Shown one piece after another: positions 56,221-64,000 of a stretch of 64,000 nt of DNA. A program made the translations under genes and the position numbers. Every line of letters starts with the position of its first letter. Positions within the stretch are counted from its first letter, which is position 1. Source of the stretch: Saprospiraceae bacterium. GTDB lineage: Bacteria > Bacteroidota > Bacteroidia > Chitinophagales > Saprospiraceae. Under the pieces are notes generated by a model, which was not told where the DNA came from, made no database searches, and saw only the letters and a program-made list of their open reading frames with translations. Location of the stretch: assembly GCA_016719615.1 (NCBI GenBank), contig JADJYQ010000005.1, positions 707,766-771,765 on the forward strand, read 5' to 3'.

Positions 56221-56310
56221 GGTGAGGTGGGTGAGTGGCTGAAACTAACGGTTTGCTAAACCGTCGTACCTTGAAAAGGGGTACCGAGGGTTCGAATCCC
56301 TCCCTCACCG
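56221..56310 (+). tRNA. tRNA-Ser (anticodon GCT)
   Basis: Intact 90-nt class II tRNA. Acceptor GGTGAGG pairs with CCTCACC (discriminator G); anticodon stem ACGGT/ACCGT around loop TTGCTAA gives anticodon GCT, reading AGC and AGT; a long variable arm CGTACC...GGTACCG; T-arm with GGTTCGAATCC. CCA is not encoded. It is preceded by a 5' leader found in several decayed copies upstream. Confidence 0.95.
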
Positions 56311-56386
56311 CAAATTCAACATGAGTGTGAGTGTGAGTGTGGTCGAAAGTGTGTGTATTGAAGTTTGTTTTTTATAAAATCAATGA

Positions 56387-56740
56387 ATGTTTGACTTTGA
56401 GAAATTAGAAATATATCAGCTCATCAAGATTACCAACCAAAAGGTATTAAAGTATATCTTTGCCGGCTCTTTGAATGATAAATACCTGATTGACGAACTC
56501 AAAAGGGCAACTTTAAGCATTCAGCTGAACCTTGCAGAAGGGACAGGTCGATTTAGTCCGAAAGAGAAAAAGCATTTTTTTACAGTGGCCCGGTCCTCTG
56601 CATTTGAATGTGTAGCTATATTAGATGTATTAAAAGGAATGCGGATGATTGATGATGCTCTTTTCGAAGATTTTTATCAGGCATACGAGCAAATTTCGAA
56701 AATGTTGTTGGGTATGTACCGCAACGTGAAAGAAGATTAA
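56387..56740 (+). CDS. Four-helix-bundle protein (S23 / 23S-intervening-sequence family)
   Basis: 117 residues, helical throughout. Family features: FDFEKLEIYQLI at the start, then ELKRATLSIQLNLAEGTGRFS, then FFTVARSSAFECVAIL. Members were first seen inside intervening sequences of 23S rRNA genes, but most occur as free genes of unknown role in Bacteroidota. Here it lies between tRNA-Ser and tRNA-Pro, flanked by GT-rich repeats in opposite orientation. ATG 56387 gives the usual start; an overlapping ATG at 56383 is in another frame. Confidence 0.9.
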   Translation: MFDFEKLEIYQLIKITNQKVLKYIFAGSLNDKYLIDELKRATLSIQLNLAEGTGRFSPKEKKHFFTVARSSAFECVAILDVLKGMRMIDDALFEDFYQAYEQISKMLLGMYRNVKED

Positions 56741-56756
56741 GCGCAAAAGCTTTAAA

Positions 56757-56794
56757 ATACACACTCACACTCACACCCACACCCATGCCGAATT
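56757..56794 (-). repeat. Inverted copy of the GT-rich microsatellite and seed
   Basis: Plus strand reads TACACACTCACACTCACACC and then ACACCCATGCCGAATTC, the reverse complement of the GAATTCGGCATGGGTGTGAG seed of 55.4-55.9 kb. It abuts tRNA-Pro directly. Confidence 0.8.
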
Positions 56795-56869
56795 CGGGGC
56801 GTAGCGCAGTCCGGTTAGCGCACCTGCTTTGGGAGCAGGGGGTCGAGAGTTCGAATCCCTCCGCCCCGA
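56795..56869 (+). tRNA. tRNA-Pro (anticodon TGG)
   Basis: 75 nt. Acceptor CGGGGCG pairs with CGCCCCG (discriminator A); D-arm with AGCGCAGTCCGGTTAGCGC; anticodon stem CCTGC/GCAGG around TTTGGGA gives TGG; T-arm AGAGTTCGAATCCCT. CCA is not encoded. A terminator follows, and a decayed accessory island begins after it, so it may be an integration target, though no second attachment copy is seen. Confidence 0.96.
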
Positions 56870-56878
56870 CTGAAAATC

Positions 56879-56915
56879 AAGGAGTTACAAGAGCAATTTT
56901 GTAGCTCCTTTTTTT
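56879..56915 (+). terminator. Rho-independent terminator after tRNA-Pro
   Basis: GGAGTTACAA / TTGTAGCTCC (one mismatch) with loop GAGCAATT, followed by seven T. Confidence 0.85.
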
Positions 56916-57341
56916 ATTTGCAAACAATTTGCAAGTAAAATATAGAATTTTTATTGGTTAAGTTATTTGTGCTACATTTCATTTTGACTTCTATTGCCTC
57001 TTTTTAATCGTTTAAATTCAAATGATTTTAGACATTTAATCTATATCGATTTTATGCTAATCGAACTGATCCTTTCAAACCAAAACACTTATTGATTTTA
57101 ATACTTCCATTTTTACATTATGTATTGTTGTTACAATGACAAGCAAGCTCATAATATATACTATCATTTATTTTGATTACGGGCTATTATTATCAATACA
57201 AATGATCAACTCTTCCTTTAAATAATATATATGATGATGAGTTAGGTTACCCGGTATTCCCACACCCCCGTCAATCTCTGGTTGGGAAAGTATCCCTCCC
57301 CCCTTCAATAGGGGTTTATTAATTCTTAAATTTTATTGAAA
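56916..57341. other. 425-bp AT-rich stretch, no gene
   Basis: It contains a small C4/G4 hairpin (about 57300-57314, CCCC TTCAATA GGGG) close to the next gene. No open frame of useful length, tRNA end or IS end was recognised. It marks the change to the AT-rich island. Confidence 0.5.
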
Positions 57342-57701
57342 ATGGTAACAGTAAGTGCTTATGCCGTAAGGCAAAATCAGGATGGGGAATCCTTTGTAGT
57401 CCTCATTCTTCAAGGAGATCTGGAAATTGTCCAGTCTCAAACAGGTAGCTTTTATGCAAATGCCAAAAAGTGCAGTATTTCCTCTACGTTTTCTGAGCAA
57501 GTAGCTGCTACTTTAGTTGGTAAGCAAATTCCTGGAAGGATCATCAAACAAAATTGTGAGCCCTATGATTTTGTTGCTCCAGAAACTGGAGAAATCATTG
57601 AGTTAAACTACAGATGGGCTTATTCTCCTGATGAAACTCCATCCAAAGTAAAAGCAGATGTGAACACCTTTAGCAAAAATGGTAGCCTTGTTGAAGCTTA
57701 A
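57342..57701 (+). CDS. Hypothetical protein of the accessory island
   Basis: 119 residues from MVTVSAYAVRQNQDG. No recognised domain. It is a soluble, beta-rich-looking protein with segments VVLILQGDLEIVQS, ATLVGKQIPGRI and FVAPETGEIIELNYRW, no signal peptide and no membrane segment. It is followed by a terminator and then by the ATPase and DUF3871 remnants, so it may belong to the same mobile module (single-stranded DNA metabolism is a possibility, not shown). The gene itself is intact. Confidence 0.6.
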   Translation: MVTVSAYAVRQNQDGESFVVLILQGDLEIVQSQTGSFYANAKKCSISSTFSEQVAATLVGKQIPGRIIKQNCEPYDFVAPETGEIIELNYRWAYSPDETPSKVKADVNTFSKNGSLVEA

Positions 57702-57721
57702 CTGCTGCCATTTTAAGGACT

Positions 57722-57756
57722 GGCGTATGCCCTCGGTGTACGCCTTTTCCTTTTTT
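57722..57756 (+). terminator. Rho-independent terminator after the island hypothetical gene
   Basis: GGCGTA / TACGCC stem with the loop TGCCCTCGGTG, followed by TTTTCCTTTTTT. Confidence 0.75.
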
Positions 57757-57792
57757 GTATAATTTTTTTATCACCGTATAAAATTCAATATC

Positions 57793-58622
57793 ATGAATAT
57801 TCGAAAAGCACAAAGAAAACAAGCCAAAATTAAAATGGCAATTCAAGGACCATCTGGAAGTGGTAAAACCTACTCCTCCCTTCAACTAGCTGCAGGTTTA
57901 TGTGGATCTTTTAGTAAAGTGTGCATTATTGACACTGAAAACAGTTCCTCAGACCTCTATGCACATTTAGGAGATTATTATATTAAGCTATTTGTCCACC
58001 TTTACTCCAGAAAAATACATTCAAGCTATTGACCTTGCATTAAATGAAGGAATGGAGGTCATTGTCATTGATTCCATTTCTCATAGCTGGGAGTATTTAA
58101 TAGATTTTCATGCTGGACTAGCTGGAAATTCCTTTGCTAATTGGGCAAAAGTAACTCCCTAGGCGCAATGAGCTCATTCAAAAGATGATCAATTCTCCAG
58201 TACATCTGATAGCCACCCTTAGGGTAAAGCAGGATTATGTCCTATCTGACAAGAATGGTAAAATGGTCCCTGAGAAAATAGGTCTAAAAGCCATCCAAAG
58301 GGATGGGGTGGACTATGAATTTACTTTGGTTTTTGACTTAAATATCAAACACTTAGCTAGTTGTAATAAGGACAGGACTGGATTATTTATCAATTCTCCG
58401 GAATTCATCATTGACCAATCTACTGGAGTCAAAATAAAGCAGTGGTGTTTATCTGGAGAAGAAGATAATATCACTAAAATCCAGTCAGCGGATAACCTTA
58501 AAACCTTAGGAGAACTCTATAAATCTTATAAAAGTGATGAAAACATGGGCTTTTTCATTGAACGAAAAGCAGCCCTGGTAAACAAATTTTCAAACCCTAA
58601 ATCCTTGGAAAATGGACATTGA
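57793..58622 (+). pseudogene. Phage-type AAA/RecA-like ATPase, frameshifted
   Basis: The three reading-frame segments together make one nucleotide-binding protein: Walker A GPSGSGKT (about residue 19) with ICIIDTENSSS-like VCIIDTENSSS in the first; FTPEKYIQAIDLALNEG and Walker B EVIVIDSISHSWE in the second; and RNELIQKMINSPVHLIATLR and GVDYEFTLVFDL in the third. Shifts lie near 57985 and near 58155 (one extra C in ACTCCCTAGG would explain the second). Such Sak4-like ATPases assist phage or conjugative-element recombination. The stop overlaps the DUF3871 start by 11 bp, so the two were one operon. Confidence 0.75.
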
Positions 58623-59525
58623 TCAAACATTTATTGTGGCTAATACTTTGCCAATAGATCTGGAGCAAATAAAGCAAAGACATATAATTCCAGTATTCTC
58701 AAAAGATAATCATCCTCTTATTTCCCAGGCTCAACTTGTGGAAACTACCAGGGAGGCTATTGACACTCTAGGCTTTAGTGCTCTAGAACCTCAAATCAGG
58801 GTTTCTCACCCTGTAATGGGAAGATTCCTGAAGCCAAGAGTTTAAAAAAGCTGCAGAACTACTCCCACATGAAGTTACCTTGTACTATGAGCGAATGATG
58901 TACTTGTTTAGAGTTCCAGAAGTGACATCCATCATCAACAACCAGCAGCTATCATTAGTCATTGGTGGAGTGAAGTCCTATTCCTGGGATAACCTTGGCA
59001 GGGACCAAAAAGCCAGCCAACACTTTAAGTTTTTTGTGGGATTTCAGGTGTTTGTATGCTCTAATCTTTGTGTTTCTACAGATGGGGTAGTCCTGGATTT
59101 CAAAACCAGCTCTGCCCATATGGTAAACTCACAATTGAAGGAAATGATCAGTATTTACAGGCCGGAAGAGCATTTAAATTGGCTGGAAAACCTGACCAAT
59201 TACTCACTTACAGACTCACAGTTTGCTCATTTTATAGGGAAGTGCAGGATGAGGCCCTATTATGAAAGTGCTCCAGAAATGGCTTTAACAGACTCTCAAA
59301 TAAGCTCTGTTGTAAAGGGTTATTACAGTGACCCCAACTCAGTCAAAAGGATGGTCAAATCAACCTCTGGAGTCTTTATAACCTACTTACTGAAGCCAAT
59401 AAGAGCTCATTGATGGTTTTCTAGACCGAGGAGTCTCCAGTACTCTATTAACCAATGAACTCCATAGGACTATCCCAGGGATCATGGTACTTACCTTAGT
59501 ACCCATTATGTTAGGAATATTTTGA
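58612..59525 (+). pseudogene. DUF3871 family protein, frameshifted
   Basis: Segments in successive frames: FIVANTLPIDLEQIKQRHII and IPVFSKDNHPLISQAQ with IRVSHPVMGR (to about 58845), then YYERMMYLFRVPEV, LSLVIGGVKSYS and VGFQVFVCSNLC (58880-59400), then YNLLTEANKSS and finally GFLDRGVSSTLLTNELHR, ending at TGA 59523. These are typical of DUF3871, a family of unknown function found on Bacteroidota mobile elements. At least three frameshifts (near 58840, 59370 and 59414) show it is dead. Confidence 0.75.
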
Positions 59526-59702
59526 GTAACCCAGATTTACATTTTTGCCTATAGGGTAGAATGTAAATTTGGGTTTATTATTAATTATTTTGGTCCAGCT
59601 ATTGGAGTGTATTAAAGATTTGTCATGAGAGTTAAGATGCCTAATAAAGAAATTTATTTTTTATCTTTATGCCCGGAAAAGATCAAAATAAATTCTAAAG
59701 TG

Positions 59703-60069
59703 ATGAATTCAAGAATAATTTTATTTTTAACTATACATTTTAACACCGGGGTATATTCTCAAGTTATAGTTGATGGCGTCAACATAAACCAATTTGATCA
59801 AATTAAGTATTGTCAAGTTGTAGTTACTGGAAATCCTTTTAAAGGAAAACCAATAGTCAGTATAGATTATGGCCAAGAAAATTTTAGTGTTCGTAAAAAA
59901 GATTCTAAGATTGAAGATATAAATGGTAAACCAATAAAGTATCATTCGATTATAGGTATTTATAATTTTATGTTTAGGAATGGTTTGGGAATACATTGAT
60001 AGCTTTACAGGAAAGGATGAGGATTCAAATGTATATATTTTTAATTTTATAAAGAAATCAAATGAATAG
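59703..60069 (+). pseudogene. Small secreted hypothetical protein, frameshifted near its end
   Basis: Starts with a signal-like stretch MNSRIILFLTIHFNTGVYSQ. The body VIVDGVNINQFDQIK, then GKPIVSIDYGQEN has no recognised domain. The zero frame stops at 59999, but the next frame continues as WEYIDSFTGKDEDSNVYIFN and ends at TAG 60069, overlapping the ATG of the next gene by 8 bp, which is what an intact coupled gene would do. One indel near 59985 explains this. Confidence 0.5.
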
Positions 60070-61695
60070 CATTTTAAAATTATTGCTAATATGCTTTTGT
60101 ATAGCTCTAGTAAACAATGCTAATGGACAAAATCTAAATCACCTTAATGGTTTTAAAAAGTTAGTTGTCTTTAGTCAAAATAGAGATTTAATATATAGTG
60201 ACATTCTTCAAGAAGAATTAATATTGAGACTAAATCAAAAGAATAAAATACAATCAATAAAGTATGAAGAATTTAAAAGGGCAAAATTGAATGAATGCGA
60301 TGTAGCTTTTTGTTTATTTACGTTTGGTTATGCAGGTAGTTCTTATCAAAATAAATCTACTATTTCTTGCTTGATTCAGCTTTTAGATTGTGAAGGCCAT
60401 GAAATTCATAAGGAATATAACCAGTTGGCATGTGATAATGTATATCCTTCAAAAAACGATTATAAAAAATGCCTTGTTCAAAACTATAATAAACTATTTG
60501 AGAATTACAAATGGTCATATTCAAATTACTTGGCAAATGAATTCAAATCTAAAAGAAACCTTAATCAAAATACATTGCAATCATTGGGTAAACTAATTGC
60601 TACAAATAATTCACCCAAAGTAAGATTGAGGTCTAATAACAATTTAAATTTAACAAGTGTTGAAATTTGGGATAGTGCTATAGTAGTAAATTTAAGATAC
60701 CTAAATAAAGAATTGGCATCGGGAAATGCTATGGTTGGGTCAATACTTATAGACCTGGCAGTCCTAATGCTTTTTTTATTTCTGATTATCTTGGAAACAG
60801 GAAATCTGAACTTATAAAAATAAGAAACCTTGTACAATTTCCATTAAGAAAAGAACTGCAATGTGAAGAAATTGTAGATTTTAGTTTTGATCTTTCAAAA
60901 ACTACCAAAAGATGTTAAGGTTTTTGATATTATTGAGGGAGATGCAGAAGATAATAATAAATGGGCGATTTATGGCATTGATATTAGTGAATATTCAACA
61001 AATGCAGATCATAATCGTCCAAATTTCAAAGATGAAAATAGTCAAGCTAATGACTATAAAACTAGGGGCTCTGGATTTTTTGTTTCGAGTAAAGGTTATA
61101 TTATTACAAATTATCACGTCGTAAAAGAAGCAAATCATGTAGATGTAAAATTTGATTATATTTCAGGCCAAGAAATTTATAAGGCTAAAATCGTTGAAGT
61201 TGATAAATCAAATGATCTAGCACTAATAGTTATTAATGATCCTTCTTTTAAAAATTTAGTTAATTTACCATATTCTATTAGTACAAGTTATAATATTGGG
61301 ACAAAAGTGTATGCGATAGGTTTCCTGATCCAACAACATTAGGATCAAGAATTAAAGTAACAGAAGGTATAGTAAGTGCAGTCACAGGAATGGAAGATGA
61401 TGCAAGTATGATGCAAATTTCAGCTTCTATACAACCAGGAAATAGTGGTGGGGCATTAATCAATGATAAAGGGGATGTTGTTGGAGTGACAACTTCGACT
61501 GCTAACCCTTATTATTTTGCAAAATATAGAGGTTACCTTCCGCAAAATATAAATTATGCAGTCAAAGCTGAGTATATAAAAATTCTAACAAGGAATCAAA
61601 CTGAACCTGATGGAACAAGTCTTTTAGGCGACATGATACTTGAAGAGCGGATAAAGATATTGAGAAATTATGTTTGTATGGTTTTAGTAAAATAA
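60062..61695 (+). pseudogene. Trypsin-like (S1/HtrA-type) peptidase with N-terminal domain, frameshifted
   Basis: A signal peptide (NNANGQN) starts a ~220-residue N-terminal domain of unknown family. The frame breaks near 60710, and GWVNTYRPGSPNAFFISDYL and VDFSFDLSK follow in another frame. A second break near 60885 leads to LPKDVKVFDIIEGDAED and the peptidase: catalytic His in YIITNYHVV, Asp in KSNDLALIV. After a third break near 61320, YAIG continues as FPDPTTLGSRI and the catalytic Ser in QPGNSGGALIND. All three catalytic residues are thus encoded, but the gene cannot make the protein unless the indels are artefacts. Confidence 0.65.
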
Positions 61696-61788
61696 ATTTT
61701 CACTTACAGAAAGGCTTTCACTAGGCAATTATTGTGGGTACTAAAATCTTTTAAATAGATTACAAATTCGTTTTTCAAAAGAATCATT

Positions 61789-62710
61789 ATGAATATTAAA
61801 TATTTAGATAATTTATTCACTTTACTCATTTCTATTTCTAATTTTAGGCTAAATTGTGCACACCAATTGTCCATTGAAGAAACAATTCTTTATATTAATC
61901 ATTCTCTTAATCATCCTTAATCATATTTAATTAAAACTTTTTCATTTTCAACTGACGGCTACATAACAATTGAGCAAATAGAAAAAAGAAACGGTATTCG
62001 AAGTCAAGATGGAAGCCAGAAATTCCATATAGACGATATAAATCCTAATTCTGTAAAAATTACAGAGACTGGGTCGAATAAGTTTACTTGTAAAAATTTA
62101 GATGGATGTGTTCAAAATAAGGGCAGTTATAATTATTGGTTTGGACCAAGGTCAATTTGCATCTTGTACTTCAGGCGATAAATATACTGACAAAAAACTT
62201 TACAATGCTTTTATATATTTAATTACCCTATTAAAAGCAAGTGACAAATATAAAATTAAAGACAGTGAAGATCCATTTAGTCCTCAAAATTATAATGAAG
62301 GCACGGCACTAAATAACGAACATAAAATTGAAGTCCCATTGGAGCTGAAAGGAGGGGTTTATATATTAAGCATTTCAATTTGTAATAATAATTACAACTA
62401 TATTCTTGATTCAGGTGCTAGTGAAACATCGATTACTGAAATGCTTGAATCGAAGTTTATTAATCAAGGATTTATTACTAAAAATAATTATTTAAATCCA
62501 GTATTGTACAAGTTGGCTGATGGTTCAATAGTTGAATTTAGAAGAGTTATGCTACCTTCGATTAAAATTGGAAATAATACTGGCAAAAATGTAAATGTAT
62601 TTATTTCTCCATCTATTTCACCATTACTATTAGGAAGAAATGTTCTAGATATTTACAAAAAATGGTCTATTGATACTGAAAAACGGGTATTAATTCTAGA
62701 AAATTACTGA
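61789..62710 (+). pseudogene. Retropepsin-like aspartic protease gene with upstream stop and frameshift
   Basis: The C-terminal part (frame 62102-62710) has a single-domain aspartic protease: catalytic YILDSGASETSI and the partner ISPLLLGRNVLDIYKKW, typical of clan AA gag-like proteases in bacteria. Upstream coding sequence begins with MNIKYLDNLFTLLISI (signal-like), hits TAA at 61918, continues in frame (FSFSTDGYITIEQIEKRNG), and shifts frame near 62150 (YNYWFGP to ASCTSGDKYTDKK). A duplicated CTTAATCATC-type sequence beside the stop could have created it. Confidence 0.6.
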
Positions 62711-62823
62711 CAAATAATTCAAAATCAAACAACATTATTGATGATTAATTTCAGATTAATTTTATATGCATATAGTAAATAATTGCTTAAATATATTATT
62801 AATAAATATTAAATTTTAATTAA

Positions 62824-63171
62824 ATGAAAAATATTCAATTAATTTTCTTACTATTTATTTTCTTATCATGCAAAGGACAAAATTGTGAAACCTTACAGGA
62901 CAACTTCAGATCCTACGACGAAGCATTAAATAAAATTGAAACCACCAAGTTTAATTTTACAGATGAAGTAAACACAAGTAAAAGTTCCTGGATTATAAAT
63001 GCAAGATTTTATTCTTGTAATAAAAAAGACGGATATTTTATTTTAGAAACATCTAAAAAGAGTTACATATTTGATGGATTACCTATTAATATTTGGAATG
63101 ATTTTAAAAATGCAGAATCATTTGGAAGTTACTATCACAAGTTCATTCGAGGAGGTTTAGACTTATATTAG
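62824..63171 (+). CDS. KTSC-domain lipoprotein
   Basis: 115 residues with a lipoprotein signal (lipobox IFLSC, Cys near 16). The C-terminal ~60 residues resemble the KTSC domain: SSWIINARFY, then YIFDGLPINIWNDFKNAESF, then GSYYHKFIRG. This small domain usually occurs alone or fused to nucleases and has no settled function. The gene is intact, AT-rich, and alone between a decayed aspartic-protease gene and a convergent FISUMP gene. Confidence 0.7.
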   Translation: MKNIQLIFLLFIFLSCKGQNCETLQDNFRSYDEALNKIETTKFNFTDEVNTSKSSWIINARFYSCNKKDGYFILETSKKSYIFDGLPINIWNDFKNAESFGSYYHKFIRGGLDLY

Positions 63172-63325
63172 AAATTAAAATCTCCATTTTTTGGACACTT
63201 TCAAAATCTTTCGTGAAACAAAAAATAGCCAACAATAAATCGCCTCTTATAAACAGTAAATCACTATAAGTACCATTTTAAAAAATCGTCCGCTTCGTGG
63301 TAAATTGTCAAATGAATCAAATAAA

Positions 63326-63964
63326 TTAATCTTTGAGGCAACGAACAGACATCCCTATTTCCTCACCATCGTCGTACCTACCTATTGTTCCATCCACGCA
63401 ATTCAGGAAGCGGTACCAGACACGGTTTGTACTGTACCCCGTAGAACTCCACCAATAGCCGTACTTACCAATGTAGTGGAATTGATCATAGTAACGGAAG
63501 CCGCCCGGAAGACCTGAGAAACCACTACTATTAGTACTAATAATACACCCATCATACCAACCACTTTTTGATTTCATTTTAAAACCTGCAATGACTTCAC
63601 CTCCTAAATAATCCGTTAGAATCGTCCATTCATCATCGCTTGGGATATGCCAACCATTTGGTGCTAATCCTCTTGGATCATTTACTGCATACCAGTTGTA
63701 CAACTTACCATACTTCACTCCATTTATCCACAAATTATCCCAGTAACACCAAGCCGCTTCGCCCGCCTGTAAATAAGTTCTCCATTCTCCTTCTGATTTT
63801 GCCTCTGGAATAGGATCGCCATTGCGAAACTTCTCAACATTCAGGTTTTTACCATCACACTTGTTTTCCATTGGTAACTTCATTGGTAAATTGCATCCAC
63901 AAGTTGTTACAATCGTTGCAGACATAAAAATTGTACTTAAATTTAAAAATATTATTTTATGCAT
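63326..63964 (-). CDS. Fibrobacter succinogenes major paralogous domain (FISUMP) lipoprotein
   Basis: 212 residues. A lipoprotein-like signal ends near TTCGCN. FISUMP signatures: GKLYNWYAVNDPRGLAPNGW, then HIPSDDEWTILTDYLGG, then SGFSGLPGGFRYYD, YWWSSTGYS and the C-terminal GMSVRCLKD. The domain is common in surface lipoproteins of Bacteroidota and Fibrobacterota; its ligand is unknown. The ATG at 63964 gives the signal peptide. The window ends just upstream. Confidence 0.9.
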   Translation of the reverse strand: MHKIIFLNLSTIFMSATIVTTCGCNLPMKLPMENKCDGKNLNVEKFRNGDPIPEAKSEGEWRTYLQAGEAAWCYWDNLWINGVKYGKLYNWYAVNDPRGLAPNGWHIPSDDEWTILTDYLGGEVIAGFKMKSKSGWYDGCIISTNSSGFSGLPGGFRYYDQFHYIGKYGYWWSSTGYSTNRVWYRFLNCVDGTIGRYDDGEEIGMSVRCLKD

Positions 63965-64000
63965 TTTTAATTGTTTTATAATATTCTTACTCTATTTAAA

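Noticed and set aside
55969..56308. Two similar minus-strand frames over the tRNA-Ser copies
   Set aside because: They are antisense to the tRNA genes, and their similarity only reflects the tRNA duplication.
53745..56380. Replication origin beside dnaA
   Set aside because: No cluster of TTATNCACA-like boxes was seen on either side of dnaA; the GT-rich region downstream has no DnaA-box pattern.
5461..62710. All frameshifts explained as sequencing errors
   Set aside because: The 16.1-kb giant gene, the 2.8-kb receptor gene and others are free of indels, whereas breaks cluster at 57.8-62.7 kb; error alone is unlikely there, though the single breaks at 5464 and near 33430 remain open.
63724..63732. 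Isolated DnaA box (TTATCCACA)
   Set aside because: A single exact match inside the FISUMP coding sequence, without further boxes, is expected by chance.
56795..64000. Direct repeat of the tRNA-Pro 3' end marking the far edge of an island
   Set aside because: The T-arm/acceptor sequence of tRNA-Pro was not seen again before the window end, so the boundary is unproven.

Overview
The window comes from a chromosome of a Bacteroidota bacterium, most likely a Saprospiraceae-type (Saprospiria) lineage. Several signs agree: type IX secretion (T9SS) C-terminal sorting domains on at least five proteins, a 5.4k-residue HYR-like surface protein, many TAnnTTTG promoter -7 boxes with almost no Shine-Dalgarno sequences, FG-GAP/ASPIC-UnbV, DUF5686, DUF3871 and FISUMP family proteins, a futalosine-type menaquinone pathway and inositol-lipid genes. 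Family names are read from sequence motifs; no database was searched.

Layout. 0-2.7 kb: 3' end of a secreted subtilisin-like protease with PKD and T9SS domains. 2.77-3.35 kb: an array of ~149-bp palindromic repeats. 3.5-9.0 kb (minus): a ferredoxin, an FG-GAP/ASPIC-UnbV lipoprotein split by a -1 frameshift at a slippery heptamer, and the carboxyltransferase subunit of propionyl-CoA carboxylase. 9.1-28.8 kb (plus): two copies of a two-gene cassette (fasciclin-like lipoprotein plus HYR-like T9SS protein); in the second copy the secreted partner has grown to 5,376 residues, with nested domains. 29.2-34.4 kb (minus): an overlapping operon for propionate metabolism (biotin carrier, methylmalonyl-CoA mutase small subunit with a frameshift, biotin carboxylase, mutase large subunit). 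34.5-38.0 kb (minus): L-2-hydroxyglutarate oxidase, a secreted esterase, an aldo/keto reductase. 38.1-45.4 kb (plus): an inositol-lipid cluster (SDR, myo-inositol-phosphate synthase, PgpA-type phosphatase, DUF5686 outer-membrane protein, CDP-alcohol phosphatidyltransferase, AUR1-like PAP2 protein). 45.6-51.1 kb (minus): a TonB-dependent receptor with a downstream esterase-like protein that lacks the nucleophile, and a glycosyltransferase. 51.2-55.3 kb (plus): mqnE, a histidine phosphatase, mqnA, then dnaA.

The last 8.6 kb differ in character. 55.4-56.9 kb is a repeat-rich tRNA locus: GT-rich microsatellites, three truncated or decayed copies of the leader and tRNA-Ser (one interrupted by an 88-bp two-hairpin element flanked by AT/AT), intact tRNA-Ser(GCT), a four-helix-bundle protein and tRNA-Pro(TGG). 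Downstream lies a visibly AT-richer island (57.3-63.2 kb) in which the AAA ATPase, DUF3871, trypsin-like protease and retropepsin-like genes each carry one or more frameshifts or stops. The 16.1-kb giant gene has no interruption, so these lesions are more likely real decay than uniform sequencing error, although the two isolated frameshifts in the conserved region stay ambiguous.

Functionally, the carboxylase subunits and mutase convert propionyl-CoA to succinyl-CoA. The inositol cluster probably makes phosphatidylinositol and inositol phosphorylceramide. The secreted proteins are probably cell-surface adhesins and hydrolases exported by Sec and T9SS.
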